Part shown: positions 16,758-27,214 of the stretch, one piece after another
How positions within the stretch are numbered: the first letter of the stretch is position 1
Layout of the letters: every line of letters begins with the position of its first letter
From: Bradyrhizobium sp. CB2312
GTDB lineage: Bacteria; Pseudomonadota; Alphaproteobacteria; Rhizobiales; Xanthobacteraceae
Direction of reading: 5' to 3'
Assembly (NCBI RefSeq): GCF_029714425.1
Contig: NZ_CP121668.1
Location: 1,054,001 to 1,118,000, forward strand
Length of the DNA stretch: 64,000 nucleotides
Position numbers and translations under genes: made by a program
The notes under the pieces: generated by a model
What the model saw: the letters and a program-made list of their open reading frames with translations, nothing else
Told to the model about the DNA's origin: nothing
The model's database searches: none

Positions 16758-18548
16758 ATGCTGGATAAAGAACTGCGTTCGATGATCGGCGATGTGAAGG
16801 ACGGGCGGATGGATCGCCGCGCCTTCATCAAGCGCATGGCCGCAGTCGGCCTCACCGCGCCCCTCGCCAACCAGATTCTCGCGCTCGGCGGCGTCGCCAT
16901 GGCGGAAGGTCCGCAGGTCTACAAGCCGACCAAGCGCGGCGGCGGCGGTGCGCTGAAGCTGCTGTGGTGGCAGGGCCCGACCCTGCTCAACCCGCATTTC
17001 GCCACCGGGACCAAGGACCAGGACGGCGCGCGCCTGTTCTACGAGCCGCTCGCCTGCTGGGATCCCGACGGCAACATGAAGCTGGTGCTCGCCGCCGAGA
17101 TCCCCTCGGTGGAGAACGGCAGCCTGGCCGCCGACGGCAAATCGGTGACCTGGAAGCTCAAGCCCGGCGTCAAGTGGCACGACGGCAAGCCATTCACCGC
17201 CGACGATGTCGTGTTCAACTGGGAATATGCCAAGGATCTCGCCACCTCGGCGCTGACCATTAGCACCTATCGCGACATCACGGTCGAGAAGGTGGACGAT
17301 CTCACGGTCCGGATCGTCTTCAACAAGCCGACGCCGTTCTGGGCCGACGCCTTCGTCGGTGCGCCCAACACCATCATCCCCAAGCATCTTTTCGCCGACT
17401 ACAAGGGAGCCAAGTCCCGCGAGGCGCCGGCCAACCTCTCGCCGGTCGGCACTGGCCCCTACAAGTTCGTCGAGTTCAAGCCGGGCGATCTCGTCCGCGG
17501 CCAGCTCAATCCCGACTACCACATGCCGAACCGGCCCTATTTCGACACGGTCGAGATGAAGGGTGGCGGCGACGCCGTCTCGGCGGCGCGCGCGGTGATC
17601 CAGACCGGCGAATATGATTTCGGCTGGAACATCCAGGTCGAGGACGACGTGCTGCTGCGGCTGGAGAAGGGCGGCAAGGGCAAGACCATCTACGCCGTGG
17701 GCGGCGACACCGAGTTCATCGCGCTCAACTTCACCGACCCCAACACCGAGGTCGACGGCGAGCGCTCGTCGATGAAGACCAAGCACCCGCTGTTCTCCGA
17801 CCCCGCGGTGCGCAAGGCGCTGTCGCTGCTGGTCGATCGCGAATCCGTCAAGAAGGCGATCTACGGCCGCGCCGGCCGCACCACCGCCAACTTCCTCAAC
17901 GGTCCGGAGAAGTTCGTTTCCAAGAACACCACCTGGGAGTTCAGCATCGAGAAGGCCTCGAAGCTGCTCGACGATGCCGGCTGGAAGCCCGGCGCGGACG
18001 GCATCCGCGAGAAGGACGGCAAGAAGCTGAAGCTGCTGTACCAGACCTCGATCAACGGCCCGCGCCAGAAGACCCAGGCGATCATCAAGCAGGCCTGCCA
18101 GAAGGCCGGCATCGACGTCGAGCTGAAATCGGTCGTCGCCTCCGTGTTCTTCTCCTCCGACGTCGCCAATCCCGATACCTATGCGCACTTCTACGCCGAC
18201 CTCGAGATGTTCCAGATCCCGCTGAGCCAGCCGGATCCGGCGCAGCACATGCGCCGCTATCTGTCGACCCTCGTCGCCACCAAGGAAAACAAGTGGCAGG
18301 GCACGAACTTCCCGCGGTGGGTCAACAAGGATTACGACGCGACCATCGAAGCCGCCGAGAGCGAGATGGATCCGGTCAAGCGCGCGGCGCTCTACATCAA
18401 GGCCAACGATCTCATGTACCAGGACACCGTGTTCATCCCGGTGCAGCATCGGCTGAAGGTGGAGGCGGCAGCCAACAATCTGCGCCCGATCATCAGCGGA
18501 TGGGCCAACGAAACCGACAATCTGCACGACTGGTACCGCGAGGAATGA
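16758..18548 (+). CDS. Peptide ABC transporter, periplasmic substrate-binding protein
   Basis: This 596-residue family-5 (DppA/OppA) binding protein is first in a five-gene importer operon. The N-terminus has a Tat-type signal (MDRRAFIKRMAAVGL) and matures near AMAEG. The core motif of the family, VTWKLKPGVKWHDGKPFTA, is present. Long family-5 proteins like this one bind peptides or other oligomeric compounds. I chose ATG 16758 because it places the twin arginines in a normal leader; longer open frames upstream lack family similarity. Confidence 0.92.
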   Translation: MLDKELRSMIGDVKDGRMDRRAFIKRMAAVGLTAPLANQILALGGVAMAEGPQVYKPTKRGGGGALKLLWWQGPTLLNPHFATGTKDQDGARLFYEPLACWDPDGNMKLVLAAEIPSVENGSLAADGKSVTWKLKPGVKWHDGKPFTADDVVFNWEYAKDLATSALTISTYRDITVEKVDDLTVRIVFNKPTPFWADAFVGAPNTIIPKHLFADYKGAKSREAPANLSPVGTGPYKFVEFKPGDLVRGQLNPDYHMPNRPYFDTVEMKGGGDAVSAARAVIQTGEYDFGWNIQVEDDVLLRLEKGGKGKTIYAVGGDTEFIALNFTDPNTEVDGERSSMKTKHPLFSDPAVRKALSLLVDRESVKKAIYGRAGRTTANFLNGPEKFVSKNTTWEFSIEKASKLLDDAGWKPGADGIREKDGKKLKLLYQTSINGPRQKTQAIIKQACQKAGIDVELKSVVASVFFSSDVANPDTYAHFYADLEMFQIPLSQPDPAQHMRRYLSTLVATKENKWQGTNFPRWVNKDYDATIEAAESEMDPVKRAALYIKANDLMYQDTVFIPVQHRLKVEAAANNLRPIISGWANETDNLHDWYREE

Positions 18549-18578
18549 TCACGCGCGGCTAGGCGGGGTCCTTCTTTC

Positions 18579-19538
18579 ATGAGTCAGTATGTCCTGCGTC
18601 GCCTCCTGATCGCGATTCCGAGCCTGCTCGGAATCTCGGTCGTCCTGTTCGTCGTGCTGGCGCTGGCGCCGGGAGATCCCTTCTCGGAGCTGGCGACCAA
18701 TCCGAACGTGCCGCCCGAAGTGCAGGCCGCACTTCGGGCCAAGTTCGGCCTCGACGATCCGATCTACCTTCGTTACCTGAGCTGGCTCTCCGCCATGCTG
18801 CACGGCGACTGGGGTTTCTCCTTCGTCAGCCGGATGAACGTCGATCAGCTCATCCTCCAGCGCCTGCCGGCCACGCTCTACGTGATCGGCTCGGCGCAGA
18901 TCCTGGCGCTGCTGATCGCGATCCCCGTCGGCGTCTATGCTGCGACGAAGCCCTATTCGCTGTTCGACCAGATCGCCAACACGCTCGCCTTCGTCGGCTT
19001 CTCGCTGCCGACCTTCTTCACCGGCATCCTGTTCATCCTGATCTTCTCGGTCACGCTGGACTGGCTGCCTTTCGTCTACACCACCGACATCAAGGCGACC
19101 GGCATCCGCTGGGTGCTGGAGATGATCCGCCAGGCGATCATGCCGGTGGCGGTGCTCGGTCTGTTCCAGGCGGCGTCGATGACGCGCTTCGTGCGCTCGG
19201 CGATGCTCGATGTCATCAGGCTCGACTACGTCACCACGGCGCGCGCCAAGGGCCTCGGCCAGGCCAAGGTCATCATCAAGCACGTGATGCGCAACGCCAT
19301 GATCCCGGTCGTGACGCTGATCGCGTTGCAGATGCCGGCGGTGTTCGGCGGCGCCATCGTCACCGAGCAGATCTTCCGGATTCCCGGCATCGGCTCGCTG
19401 CTGATCTCCTCCATCCTTTCCAACGACACGCCGGTGGTGATGGCCGTCACCTTCGTCTTCGCGTGCCTCGTGGTGCTGTTCAACCTCATCGCGGACGTCC
19501 TATATGGCTGGCTTGACCCTCGCATCTCCCTCCGCTGA
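18579..19538 (+). CDS. Peptide ABC transporter permease, DppB type
   Basis: This 319-residue inner-membrane permease has six predicted helices. The ATPase-contacting EAA loop (TARAKGLGQAKVIIKHVMRNA) lies at about residues 220-240. It is the first permease of the importer. It starts 30 bases after the binding-protein gene, and its 3' end overlaps the next permease gene by 35 bases, so translation is probably coupled. Confidence 0.93.
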   Translation: MSQYVLRRLLIAIPSLLGISVVLFVVLALAPGDPFSELATNPNVPPEVQAALRAKFGLDDPIYLRYLSWLSAMLHGDWGFSFVSRMNVDQLILQRLPATLYVIGSAQILALLIAIPVGVYAATKPYSLFDQIANTLAFVGFSLPTFFTGILFILIFSVTLDWLPFVYTTDIKATGIRWVLEMIRQAIMPVAVLGLFQAASMTRFVRSAMLDVIRLDYVTTARAKGLGQAKVIIKHVMRNAMIPVVTLIALQMPAVFGGAIVTEQIFRIPGIGSLLISSILSNDTPVVMAVTFVFACLVVLFNLIADVLYGWLDPRISLR

Positions 19539-20420
19539 GCGGGGCGTCTACTCGCCCTGGCGCGAGACGTGGCGGCGCTACAGCCGCCACAAGCTCGCCG
19601 TGATCAGCGCCTTCCTGCTGCTCATCCTGATCCTGGCGGTCGTCGTCGGCCCCTTCGTCTGGCGCATCAAGATCAACGACATCGACATCGTGGCGGGCCT
19701 GCAGGGGCCCTCGCTCGCGCATCCCTTCGGGACCGACGATCTCGGCCAGGATATCCTGGCCCGCATGATCTATGGCGGGCGGATCTCGCTCGCGGTCGGG
19801 CTCGCCGCGATGCTGGTCTCGGTGGTCATCGGCACGCTGATCGGCGCGCTCGCCGGCATGTCGCGCGGCGCGCTCGGGCACGGCCTGATGTGGCTCACCG
19901 ACCTGTTCCTGTCGCTGCCACAACTGCCCTTGCTGCTGCTGCTCATCTATCTGTTCCGCGACGGGCTGAAGTCGATGTTCGGTCCCGAGGGCGGCATCTT
20001 CATCCTGATCGTGCTCGTCATTGGCGGCCTGCGGTGGATGCCGGTCGCCCGCCTCGTGCGCGCGCAGTTCCTGTCGATCCGCGAGAAGGAGTTCGTGGAG
20101 GCGGCACGCGCGCTCGGCGCGAGCCCGGTGCGGCAGGTGGTGCGGCACATCCTGCCCAATGCGGTCGGGCCCGTGATCATTGCCGGCACGATCGACGTCG
20201 CGGCCGCCATCATCGCCGAATCGACGCTGTCCTTCCTCGGCCTCGGCTTCCCGCCTGACACCCCGACCTGGGGCCGGCTATTGTTCGACGCCAAGGACTT
20301 TCTCGACATCGGCCCGCACTGGGCGCTGTTTCCGGGCGGCGCGATCTTCATCGCCGTGGTCGCCATCAACTTCATCGGCGACGGTCTGCGTGACGCGCTC
20401 GATGCGCGACGGGTGATCTG

Positions 20421-20421
<1 letters not shown>
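19504..20421 (+). CDS. Peptide ABC transporter permease, DppC type
   Basis: This 305-residue second permease has an N-terminal cytoplasmic segment (SPWRETWRRYSRHKLAVIS), six helices, and an EAA loop (EAARALGASPVRQVVRHILP). It pairs with the DppB-type subunit to form the channel. Its start lies inside the preceding gene, and its TGA stop overlaps the ATG of the ATPase gene by one base. Confidence 0.93.
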
Positions 20422-21412
<991 letters not shown>

Positions 21413-21416
<4 letters not shown>

Positions 21417-22381
21417 GCGAGCCCTTGCTCCGCGTCAGCGGCCTGAAGAAACACTTCCCCGTGCTCGGCGGCCTGCTCTCGCGCCAGGTCGGCAGCGTCT
21501 ATGCGGTCGACGGCGTGTCGTTCTCCGTCAATCGCGGCGAGACGCTGGGCCTCGTCGGCGAATCCGGCTGCGGCAAGTCGACGACGGGGCGCTGCGTGCT
21601 GCGCCTGATCGAGCCGACCGACGGCGAGGTCACCTTCGACGGCCAGGATGTGCGCCAGCTCGGCGGCGCTGACCTGCGCGCGATGCGGCGGAACATGCAG
21701 CTGGTGTTCCAGGATCCCTTCGCCTCGCTCAATCCGCGCATGACGGTCGGCGCCATCCTCGGCGAAGCCTTCACCATCCATAATCTCGCATCCTCCGCCA
21801 AGGAGCGCGAGGAGCGGGTCGCGGCCCTGCTCGTGAAGGTCGGGCTCAAGGCCGAGCACATGCGGCGCTATCCGCATGAATTCTCCGGCGGCCAGCGCCA
21901 GCGCATCGTGATCGCGCGCGCGCTCGCGGTCGAGCCGAAGCTGATCGTCTGCGACGAGCCGGTCTCTGCGCTCGACGTTTCGATCCAGGCCCAGGTGATC
22001 AATCTCCTGGAAGACCTCCAGGCCGAGTTGAACCTCACCTATCTCTTCGTCGCGCACGACCTGTCGGTGGTCGAGCACATCTCCGACCGCGTCGCGGTGA
22101 TGTATCTCGGCCGCATCGTCGAGCTGGCGAAAGCCAGCGACCTCTACCGCCATCCGCAGCATCCCTACACCAGGGCGCTGTTGTCGGCGGTGCCGGTGCC
22201 CGATCCAAAGCTCAAGCGCGAGCGCATCCGCCTCAAGGGCGACGTGCCAAGCCCGATGAAGCCGCCGTCAGGCTGCCACTTCCACACCCGCTGCCCGATC
22301 GCCCAGCCGCGCTGCGCCGAAAGCGCGCCCGAGCTGAAGGAAGGAGCGAGCGGTCACTTCGTGGCGTGCCATCTGGCGTAG
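21413..22381 (+). CDS. Peptide ABC transporter ATPase, DppF type
   Basis: This 322-residue second ATPase has Walker A GESGCGKS, signature FSGGQRQR and Walker [15 protein letters not shown], plus the same cysteine-bearing C-terminal extension ([15 protein letters not shown]). It closes the operon. With DppD it forms the heterodimeric motor of the importer. A short repeat remnant follows the stop codon. Confidence 0.94.
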
Positions 22382-22393
22382 TGCGATGAACCC

Positions 22394-22434
22394 GCAGGGT
22401 GGCCACAGCGCTTGCGCGCCTTTGCCCACACTGC
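22394..22434. repeat. Shortened copy of the GTAGGGTGGGCAAAG palindrome
   Basis: The outer arms GCAGGGTGG and CTTTGCCCACACTGC resemble the ends of the repeats at 7541 and 46274, but the central part is missing. It lies directly after the transporter operon. Confidence 0.4.
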
Positions 22435-22440
22435 GCATAT

Positions 22441-23088
22441 TCATCCATGATGCAGGCCATATTCCGAAAGGGCGTGCCTGAACGCCTCGATCGACGTGTG
22501 GTGATGCGCGAACAGGCCTGCCTCGCGAGCGCCGGCAACATTGGCCATGAGATCGTCAATGAACAGCGCGCTCTGCGGCATCACGTTGAGCTCGGACAGG
22601 CAGCGGCGATAGCAGCGCGGGTCCGGCTTCGCCGTCTTGAACTGGGCCGAGGCATAGATTCTCGAGCCGAACAGCGGACGCAAGTCCGGCAGCAGCGTGT
22701 CGACATGGTCGGCGACCAGCGTGGTGTTGTTGGTCAGGACGGCAATGTCGACGGTCTCGCGCAGGCGACGGACAATCTCCAGCATCGCGGAATTCGCCTG
22801 CATCGAACGGCGCCGCGCCTCCACCCACTCCTCGAGCGACAGCGGATAGCCCATGCGTTCGCCGAAGCCTCGAAGATAAGCCGCAGCATCGAGCGTGCCG
22901 GAATCGCCGAGCGCCTCGAAGCCGCTCTCCCAGATCGCCTCGTGGATGAACGCGCTGGTCGTCCCCGCCAGCTTTGCCAGGCAGGCGACGCGCTTCGCCC
23001 TGTCGTAGTCGCAGAGCACGTTGTCCATGTCGAACAGGACGAGCTTGATGGCCTCAGTCACGGCAACACTCTCAAATCGGCCGAACAT
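22441..23088 (-). CDS. HAD-family hydrolase/phosphatase
   Basis: This 215-residue cytoplasmic HAD enzyme shows motif I as FDMDNVLCDYD (nucleophile and acid/base aspartates), motif II LTNNT, a lysine near TAKPDP, and motif IV FIDDLMAN. It belongs to the YihX/phosphoglycolate-like group, with a small helical cap between motifs I and II. A GTG at 23061, preceded by GAGAG, is an equally plausible start, giving 206 residues and removing a non-conserved tail. The substrate is unknown. Confidence 0.83.
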   Translation of the reverse strand: MFGRFESVAVTEAIKLVLFDMDNVLCDYDRAKRVACLAKLAGTTSAFIHEAIWESGFEALGDSGTLDAAAYLRGFGERMGYPLSLEEWVEARRRSMQANSAMLEIVRRLRETVDIAVLTNNTTLVADHVDTLLPDLRPLFGSRIYASAQFKTAKPDPRCYRRCLSELNVMPQSALFIDDLMANVAGAREAGLFAHHHTSIEAFRHALSEYGLHHG

Positions 23089-23142
23089 CCGGCCGTGACT
23101 GCAGTCATATCGCGCCGAAACGCGGCCGACAAATCAGCGTGG

Positions 23143-23865
23143 CTATGATGGTCGGCGATGGCCAAGCTGGTGCAGCAGCGTATCGATGGCCGGCACCGCA
23201 CAGGTCTCGCGCAGCCATTTTTCGGCCTGGTCTCTCAGCTCACCCGGGGACGCCGAGCCGTTCGGCCCGAAGTCGAACCGCTCGTAGAACTTCATGAAAT
23301 AGGCGACGTCGATCGTGAGCAGGGCGACGCCGGCGAAGCTGCCGTCGGGATGGTCGATCCGGCGTGAGGCCGTGACGATCCATTGGCCGCCGGCGCGGCT
23401 CTTGATCGGCCGCCCCATCAGCGTGCCCTTGTCCGCGGAGTCGCGGTGCTGCCGGAAATAGTCGCGATCGCTGTTGTTGAACCTGGAGAGATCGACATGC
23501 TCGGTCGTGGCGAGCCAGCGGCCGGTCTCGTCATAGACGAAGATGCCGCGGATGCGGTCCGATGATTTGCGGGTCGGCAGGTAGGTCTGGAGCTTTGTGA
23601 TCGTGTCGGGGCCCGTCCCGTCGAGCTCGAGCCGGTGCACCAGCCCGCCCAGGATCGTATCGGCGAGCTCGAAGGTGTCGTCGGCATGCTGGATCAGCGA
23701 GTGCGCCAGTTTGGCAACATCGATCTCGGCGTTCCTGAGCTCGGCATCGCGCGCCTCCCATTCGCGCCAGGCGCTCAAGCCGAGGATCGCCGCGCAGATC
23801 AGCACGACGAAGCCCGCCGCCCAGAGCGGAAGGCGCGTCTTGCCGAGGTCGCGGCTGGTGACCAT
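23143..23865 (-). pseudogene. Truncated membrane sensor (PDC/dCache-type) lacking an output domain
   Basis: This 240-residue product begins with one transmembrane helix (LWAAGFVVLICAAILGL), then a periplasmic PDC-type sensor domain with motifs DDTFELADTILGGLVHRL and FNNSDRDYFRQHRD. Such sensors in Bradyrhizobium normally continue through a second helix into a GGDEF or kinase domain. Here the reading frame runs from DFGPNGSAS into an unrelated tail (PGELRDQAEKW...) and stops, so the second half of the sensor and the output are lost. I chose ATG 23865, which has a GGAG site. It may still be expressed, but it cannot signal alone. Confidence 0.65.
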
Positions 23866-24043
23866 CAGGCTTGCTCCAAATCGGCGCAAACCTCTCACCT
23901 TGGCCTTAACGGCCTGTTGCAACATCCATGATGATTGTGCGGAGCCGTATTCGACCGGAGACAATCTCCGACATTGCGACAGGTTGTGGTCGAAGGATGT
24001 TAACCAAGCCGCCGCGCAATGGCTCCGCTTCCTATTCGCTGCG

Positions 24044-24265
24044 TCATTCCTCCAGCGTGAAGCCGACGCGCAGCGTTACCTGATAATGGCGCACAGCGTT
24101 GTTCTCGATGTGGCCGCGCGTCTGCACCACCTCGAACCATTTCATCTCACGCACGGTCTTGGCGGCGCGGCTGACCGCATTCTTGATCGCATCCTCGATC
24201 GAGGTCTCGGACGATCCGACCAGTTCCAGGATCTTGTAGACGTGATCCTTCTCGGCTGTGGGCAT
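24044..24265 (-). CDS. Dodecin
   Basis: This 73-residue flavin-storage protein assembles as a dodecamer. The family core is visible: [28 protein letters not shown], the flavin-stacking tryptophan in MKWFEV, and the final strand [16 protein letters not shown]. An AGGGGAG ribosome site supports ATG 24265 over the longer frame. It is transcribed alone, divergently from the glucanase gene. Confidence 0.93.
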   Translation of the reverse strand: MPTAEKDHVYKILELVGSSETSIEDAIKNAVSRAAKTVREMKWFEVVQTRGHIENNAVRHYQVTLRVGFTLEE

Positions 24266-24593
24266 GACTGTTCTCCCCTTGTGTGGCGGCGTGACCTGGA
24301 TGCTTCGACCGCAAGCCCGCCGGCTTTCGCGAGACATGCGGCATCCATTGAACGGATGCCGGCGCTTCGGGTTCCCTCCGGCCGCAGAGTGAGGCCGGCG
24401 ACGGCCGCCTGCCCTCGGGTTTGGTGAAAGGATGGGGGAATCGGTGCAGGTCTGGTTTTTGTAAGTGCACGAAAATCTGGCTCGCATAAGCGGGCGGCGA
24501 TCCCGAATTTGCGCGCCGGCAGCATGGCTGCACTTGCCGGTCCGAATGCGGGCGAGTTAATTTCTGCGCCTTTCCTGGCCTGTTCGATGTGTG
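24266..24593. other. Intergenic stretch between dodecin and GH16 genes
   Basis: This is a divergent promoter region of about 330 bases. A small perfect hairpin GGCATCC-N7-GGATGCC (24340-24360) is present, but I see no clear -35/-10 pair, riboswitch or small gene. Confidence 0.5.
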
Positions 24594-25598
24594 ATGATGA
24601 TCGACCGTTGGACGAGGGGCGCTCTGGTTGCGATCGGTCTCTGCGCCGTGCCTGCGCCAGGCATCGCGCAGGACGATCTTGATGTCGCGCCGGACAGCCT
24701 GACGCTGCAAGTGACGACCGATCCTTCCATGATCGAGTGCCGGCGGCTGGAGACGGTGAATCCGGCCTCGCTCGCGTTCCTGCCGCTGCGCCGGACCTTC
24801 AACGACGATTTCGACGAGCATCCGCTCGCGACCGGGCGCTGGGTGCCGCATTACGCCGGCGGTGCGGCGTGGCCTGAGGCACGCTATTGGGGCGGCGACG
24901 GCTCCGACTTCAAGCGCAAGACCAGCGCCAATGGCGAGCAGCAGATCTATGTCGATCCGCGCTACGCGGGGCGCGCCGCAACGCCGCTCGGGCTCGATCC
25001 GTTCAAGGTCAAGGACGGCGTGCTGTCGATCGTCGCGCGCCGCACGCCGCCGGAATTGAAGCCGGTGCTGTTCAACAACGAGTACATCTCGGGGATCCTC
25101 ACCACGCAAGGCACGTTCGCGCAGAAGCACGGTTATTTCGAGATCCGCGCCAAGCTGCCGGTTGGCCATGCGGTGTGGCCGGCGTTCTGGATGCTGGCGG
25201 ACGACGGCGGCTGGCCGCCGGAGGTCGACGTGCTGGAAGGCCGCGGCGAGCGGCCGGGCGATCTCGTCATGACCACGCATTGGCGGATCCCCTCGACCCA
25301 GAAGATCCAGTCCTGCGGCTTCGATTTCGCGGTCGGCGATGCCTCCAGCGCGTTTCATAATTACGGCGTGCTGTGGGAGGAAGACCGGCTGATCTATTTC
25401 ATCGACCGTAGGCCGGTCTCCGACATCAAGGTGCCGATCGGCTTCGACGATCCCATGTGCATGATTGTCAATCTCGCGATCGGATCGAAATTCTTTCTCG
25501 GCGTCGGTCCCGTCGATGCGGAATCGCCCCCGAGCGTCACCTTCGAGATCGACCGGGTCTCGGTCTATCAGATCGACATGGCGCAGGCGCGGAGATAG
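24594..25598 (+). CDS. Secreted glycoside hydrolase family 16 (beta-glucanase type)
   Basis: This 334-residue protein has a signal peptide ending near GIAQ. Its GH16 jelly-roll domain has catalytic motif EVDVLEG, in which the two glutamates are nucleophile and acid/base, and flanking VWPAFWMLADDGGWPP. GH16 members cleave beta-1,3/1,4-glucans, and some rhizobial ones trim exopolysaccharide. Three start codons in tandem (GTG 24591, ATG 24594, ATG 24597) make the exact start uncertain. The next gene, a GH1 enzyme, begins 2 bases after the stop, so the pair forms an operon. Confidence 0.9.
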   Translation: MMIDRWTRGALVAIGLCAVPAPGIAQDDLDVAPDSLTLQVTTDPSMIECRRLETVNPASLAFLPLRRTFNDDFDEHPLATGRWVPHYAGGAAWPEARYWGGDGSDFKRKTSANGEQQIYVDPRYAGRAATPLGLDPFKVKDGVLSIVARRTPPELKPVLFNNEYISGILTTQGTFAQKHGYFEIRAKLPVGHAVWPAFWMLADDGGWPPEVDVLEGRGERPGDLVMTTHWRIPSTQKIQSCGFDFAVGDASSAFHNYGVLWEEDRLIYFIDRRPVSDIKVPIGFDDPMCMIVNLAIGSKFFLGVGPVDAESPPSVTFEIDRVSVYQIDMAQARR

Positions 25599-25600
25599 CG

Positions 25601-27067
25601 ATGCTCGCAAAATTCTCGCGGCGCGGTTTTGCAAAGCTCGCCGGCGTCGCCGCGCTTGGCGCAGCGGCGGGTGCCAGGGGCGCGGAGAATGACGCGCCGG
25701 CGATGGACCGCCACGCGCCGGCACCGTTCCCGAAGGAGTTTCTGTGGGGCACGGCGACCTCGTCCTACCAGATCGAGGGCGCGGTCAACGAGGATGGCCG
25801 CGGCAAGTCGATCTGGGACATCTTCAGCCACACGCCCGGCAAGATCGAGGACGGCTCGACCGGCGACCGCGCCAACGAGCATTATCACCGATACAAGGAG
25901 GACGTCGCGCTGATCAAGGCGCTCGGCGTCAAGGCTTACCGTTTCTCGATCGCCTGGCCACGGGTGTTTCCCGAAGGCTCAGGCCAGCCCAATCCCAACG
26001 GGCTCGACTTCTACAACCGTCTCGTCGACGAGCTGCTCGCGAACGGCATCACACCCTACGTCACGCTCTATCACTGGGATCTGCCGCAGGCGCTGCAGGA
26101 CCGTGTCGGCGGCTGGCAGTCGAGCGACACCTCGAAGGCGTTTGCCGATTACGCCGCCTATGTTGCGGCGCGCCTGACCGATCGCGTGAAGACCATCTTC
26201 ACCGTCAACGAGGTCGGGCGCTTCGTGAATTTCGGCTATGGCTGGGGCATCGACGCGCCCGGCCTCAAGCTGCCGACGGCGCAGCTCAACCAGGCCCGCC
26301 ATCACGTCGCGCTGGGACACGGGCTTGCGGTGCAGGCGATCCGCGCCTCCGCTCGTGCCGGCACCCGCGTCGGCGCGGCCGAGAACATCGCCGCCTGCGT
26401 GCCGGCGATCGCGACGCCGGACAACATCCGCGCCGCCGAGATCGCGACGCGCGAGCTCAATGCCGGCTTTCTCGGCGTGGTGCTGGACGGCAAGTACACC
26501 GACGGCTTCCTCGCCTATGCCGGCGCGGATGCGCCAAAATTCACCCCTGAGGAGTTGAAGATCATCGGCACGCCGAACGATTTCGTCGGTCTCAACATCT
26601 ACGCGCCGCAGTTCTACGTCACCGCGTCCGAGCGCGCGCCGGGCTTCCACGTGCTGCCGTTTCCGGGCTCGTTCCCGCACATGAACTCGGAATGGCTGCG
26701 CATCGGGCCCGAAGTGATCTACTGGGCGCCGCGCCTCGCGGCAAAGATCTGGAACATCGAGAACATCTACATCAGCGAGAACGGCACCTCGTCGGAGGAC
26801 AAGATCGCCGCCGACGGCCAGGTCTACGACCTCGACCGCATCATGTTCCTGCGCAACTACCTGACCCAGATGCAGCGCGCCATCAGCGAGGGCGTGCCGA
26901 TCCGCGGCTATTTCCTCTGGAGCCTGATGGACAATTTCGAGTGGATCTTCGGCTACGGCAAGCGCTTCGGCGTCTATCGCGTCGACTTCGAGACCCAGGC
27001 GAGAGTCCCGAAGCTGAGCGCCGCGTTCTATCGGGACGTGATCGCGCGAAACGCGATCGGGGTGTGA
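25601..27067 (+). CDS. Exported glycoside hydrolase family 1 beta-glucosidase
   Basis: This 488-residue GH1 enzyme has a Tat leader (SRRGFAKLAGVAALGAAAG) ending near RGAE. Family motifs include FLWGTATSSYQIEGA, the acid/base glutamate in TVNEVG (canonically TxNEP, so proline is replaced by valine), and nucleophile ISENGT. The C-terminal GYFLWSLMDNFEW substrate loop is intact. Export by Tat suggests it works in the periplasm. There it would hydrolyse oligosaccharides released by the co-transcribed GH16 glucanase to glucose. The start at 25601 follows GGAGATAGCG. Confidence 0.92.
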   Translation: MLAKFSRRGFAKLAGVAALGAAAGARGAENDAPAMDRHAPAPFPKEFLWGTATSSYQIEGAVNEDGRGKSIWDIFSHTPGKIEDGSTGDRANEHYHRYKEDVALIKALGVKAYRFSIAWPRVFPEGSGQPNPNGLDFYNRLVDELLANGITPYVTLYHWDLPQALQDRVGGWQSSDTSKAFADYAAYVAARLTDRVKTIFTVNEVGRFVNFGYGWGIDAPGLKLPTAQLNQARHHVALGHGLAVQAIRASARAGTRVGAAENIAACVPAIATPDNIRAAEIATRELNAGFLGVVLDGKYTDGFLAYAGADAPKFTPEELKIIGTPNDFVGLNIYAPQFYVTASERAPGFHVLPFPGSFPHMNSEWLRIGPEVIYWAPRLAAKIWNIENIYISENGTSSEDKIAADGQVYDLDRIMFLRNYLTQMQRAISEGVPIRGYFLWSLMDNFEWIFGYGKRFGVYRVDFETQARVPKLSAAFYRDVIARNAIGV

Positions 27068-27214
27068 GCCGAGGACGCGTGCTGCATTCTGACGCGGCGC
27101 GGGCATCCCGGCCGCTCTGTTGCAATAGAAACAAAGGTCCAGCGATCGGAAACATTCCCGTAGTGCGGCCCACGCACAGAAGGGCGGTGAAGCAAAACCA
27201 CCAAGGGAATGAAC

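Noticed and set aside
16686..18527. Long minus-strand open frame (613 codons) opposite the peptide-binding protein
   Set aside because: Antisense shadow of a clear family-5 binding protein; no ribosome site or recognisable domain.
24340..24360. Hairpin between dodecin and GH16 considered as a terminator or riboswitch
   Set aside because: It has no T stretch and lies in a divergent promoter region; it is too small for a known riboswitch.
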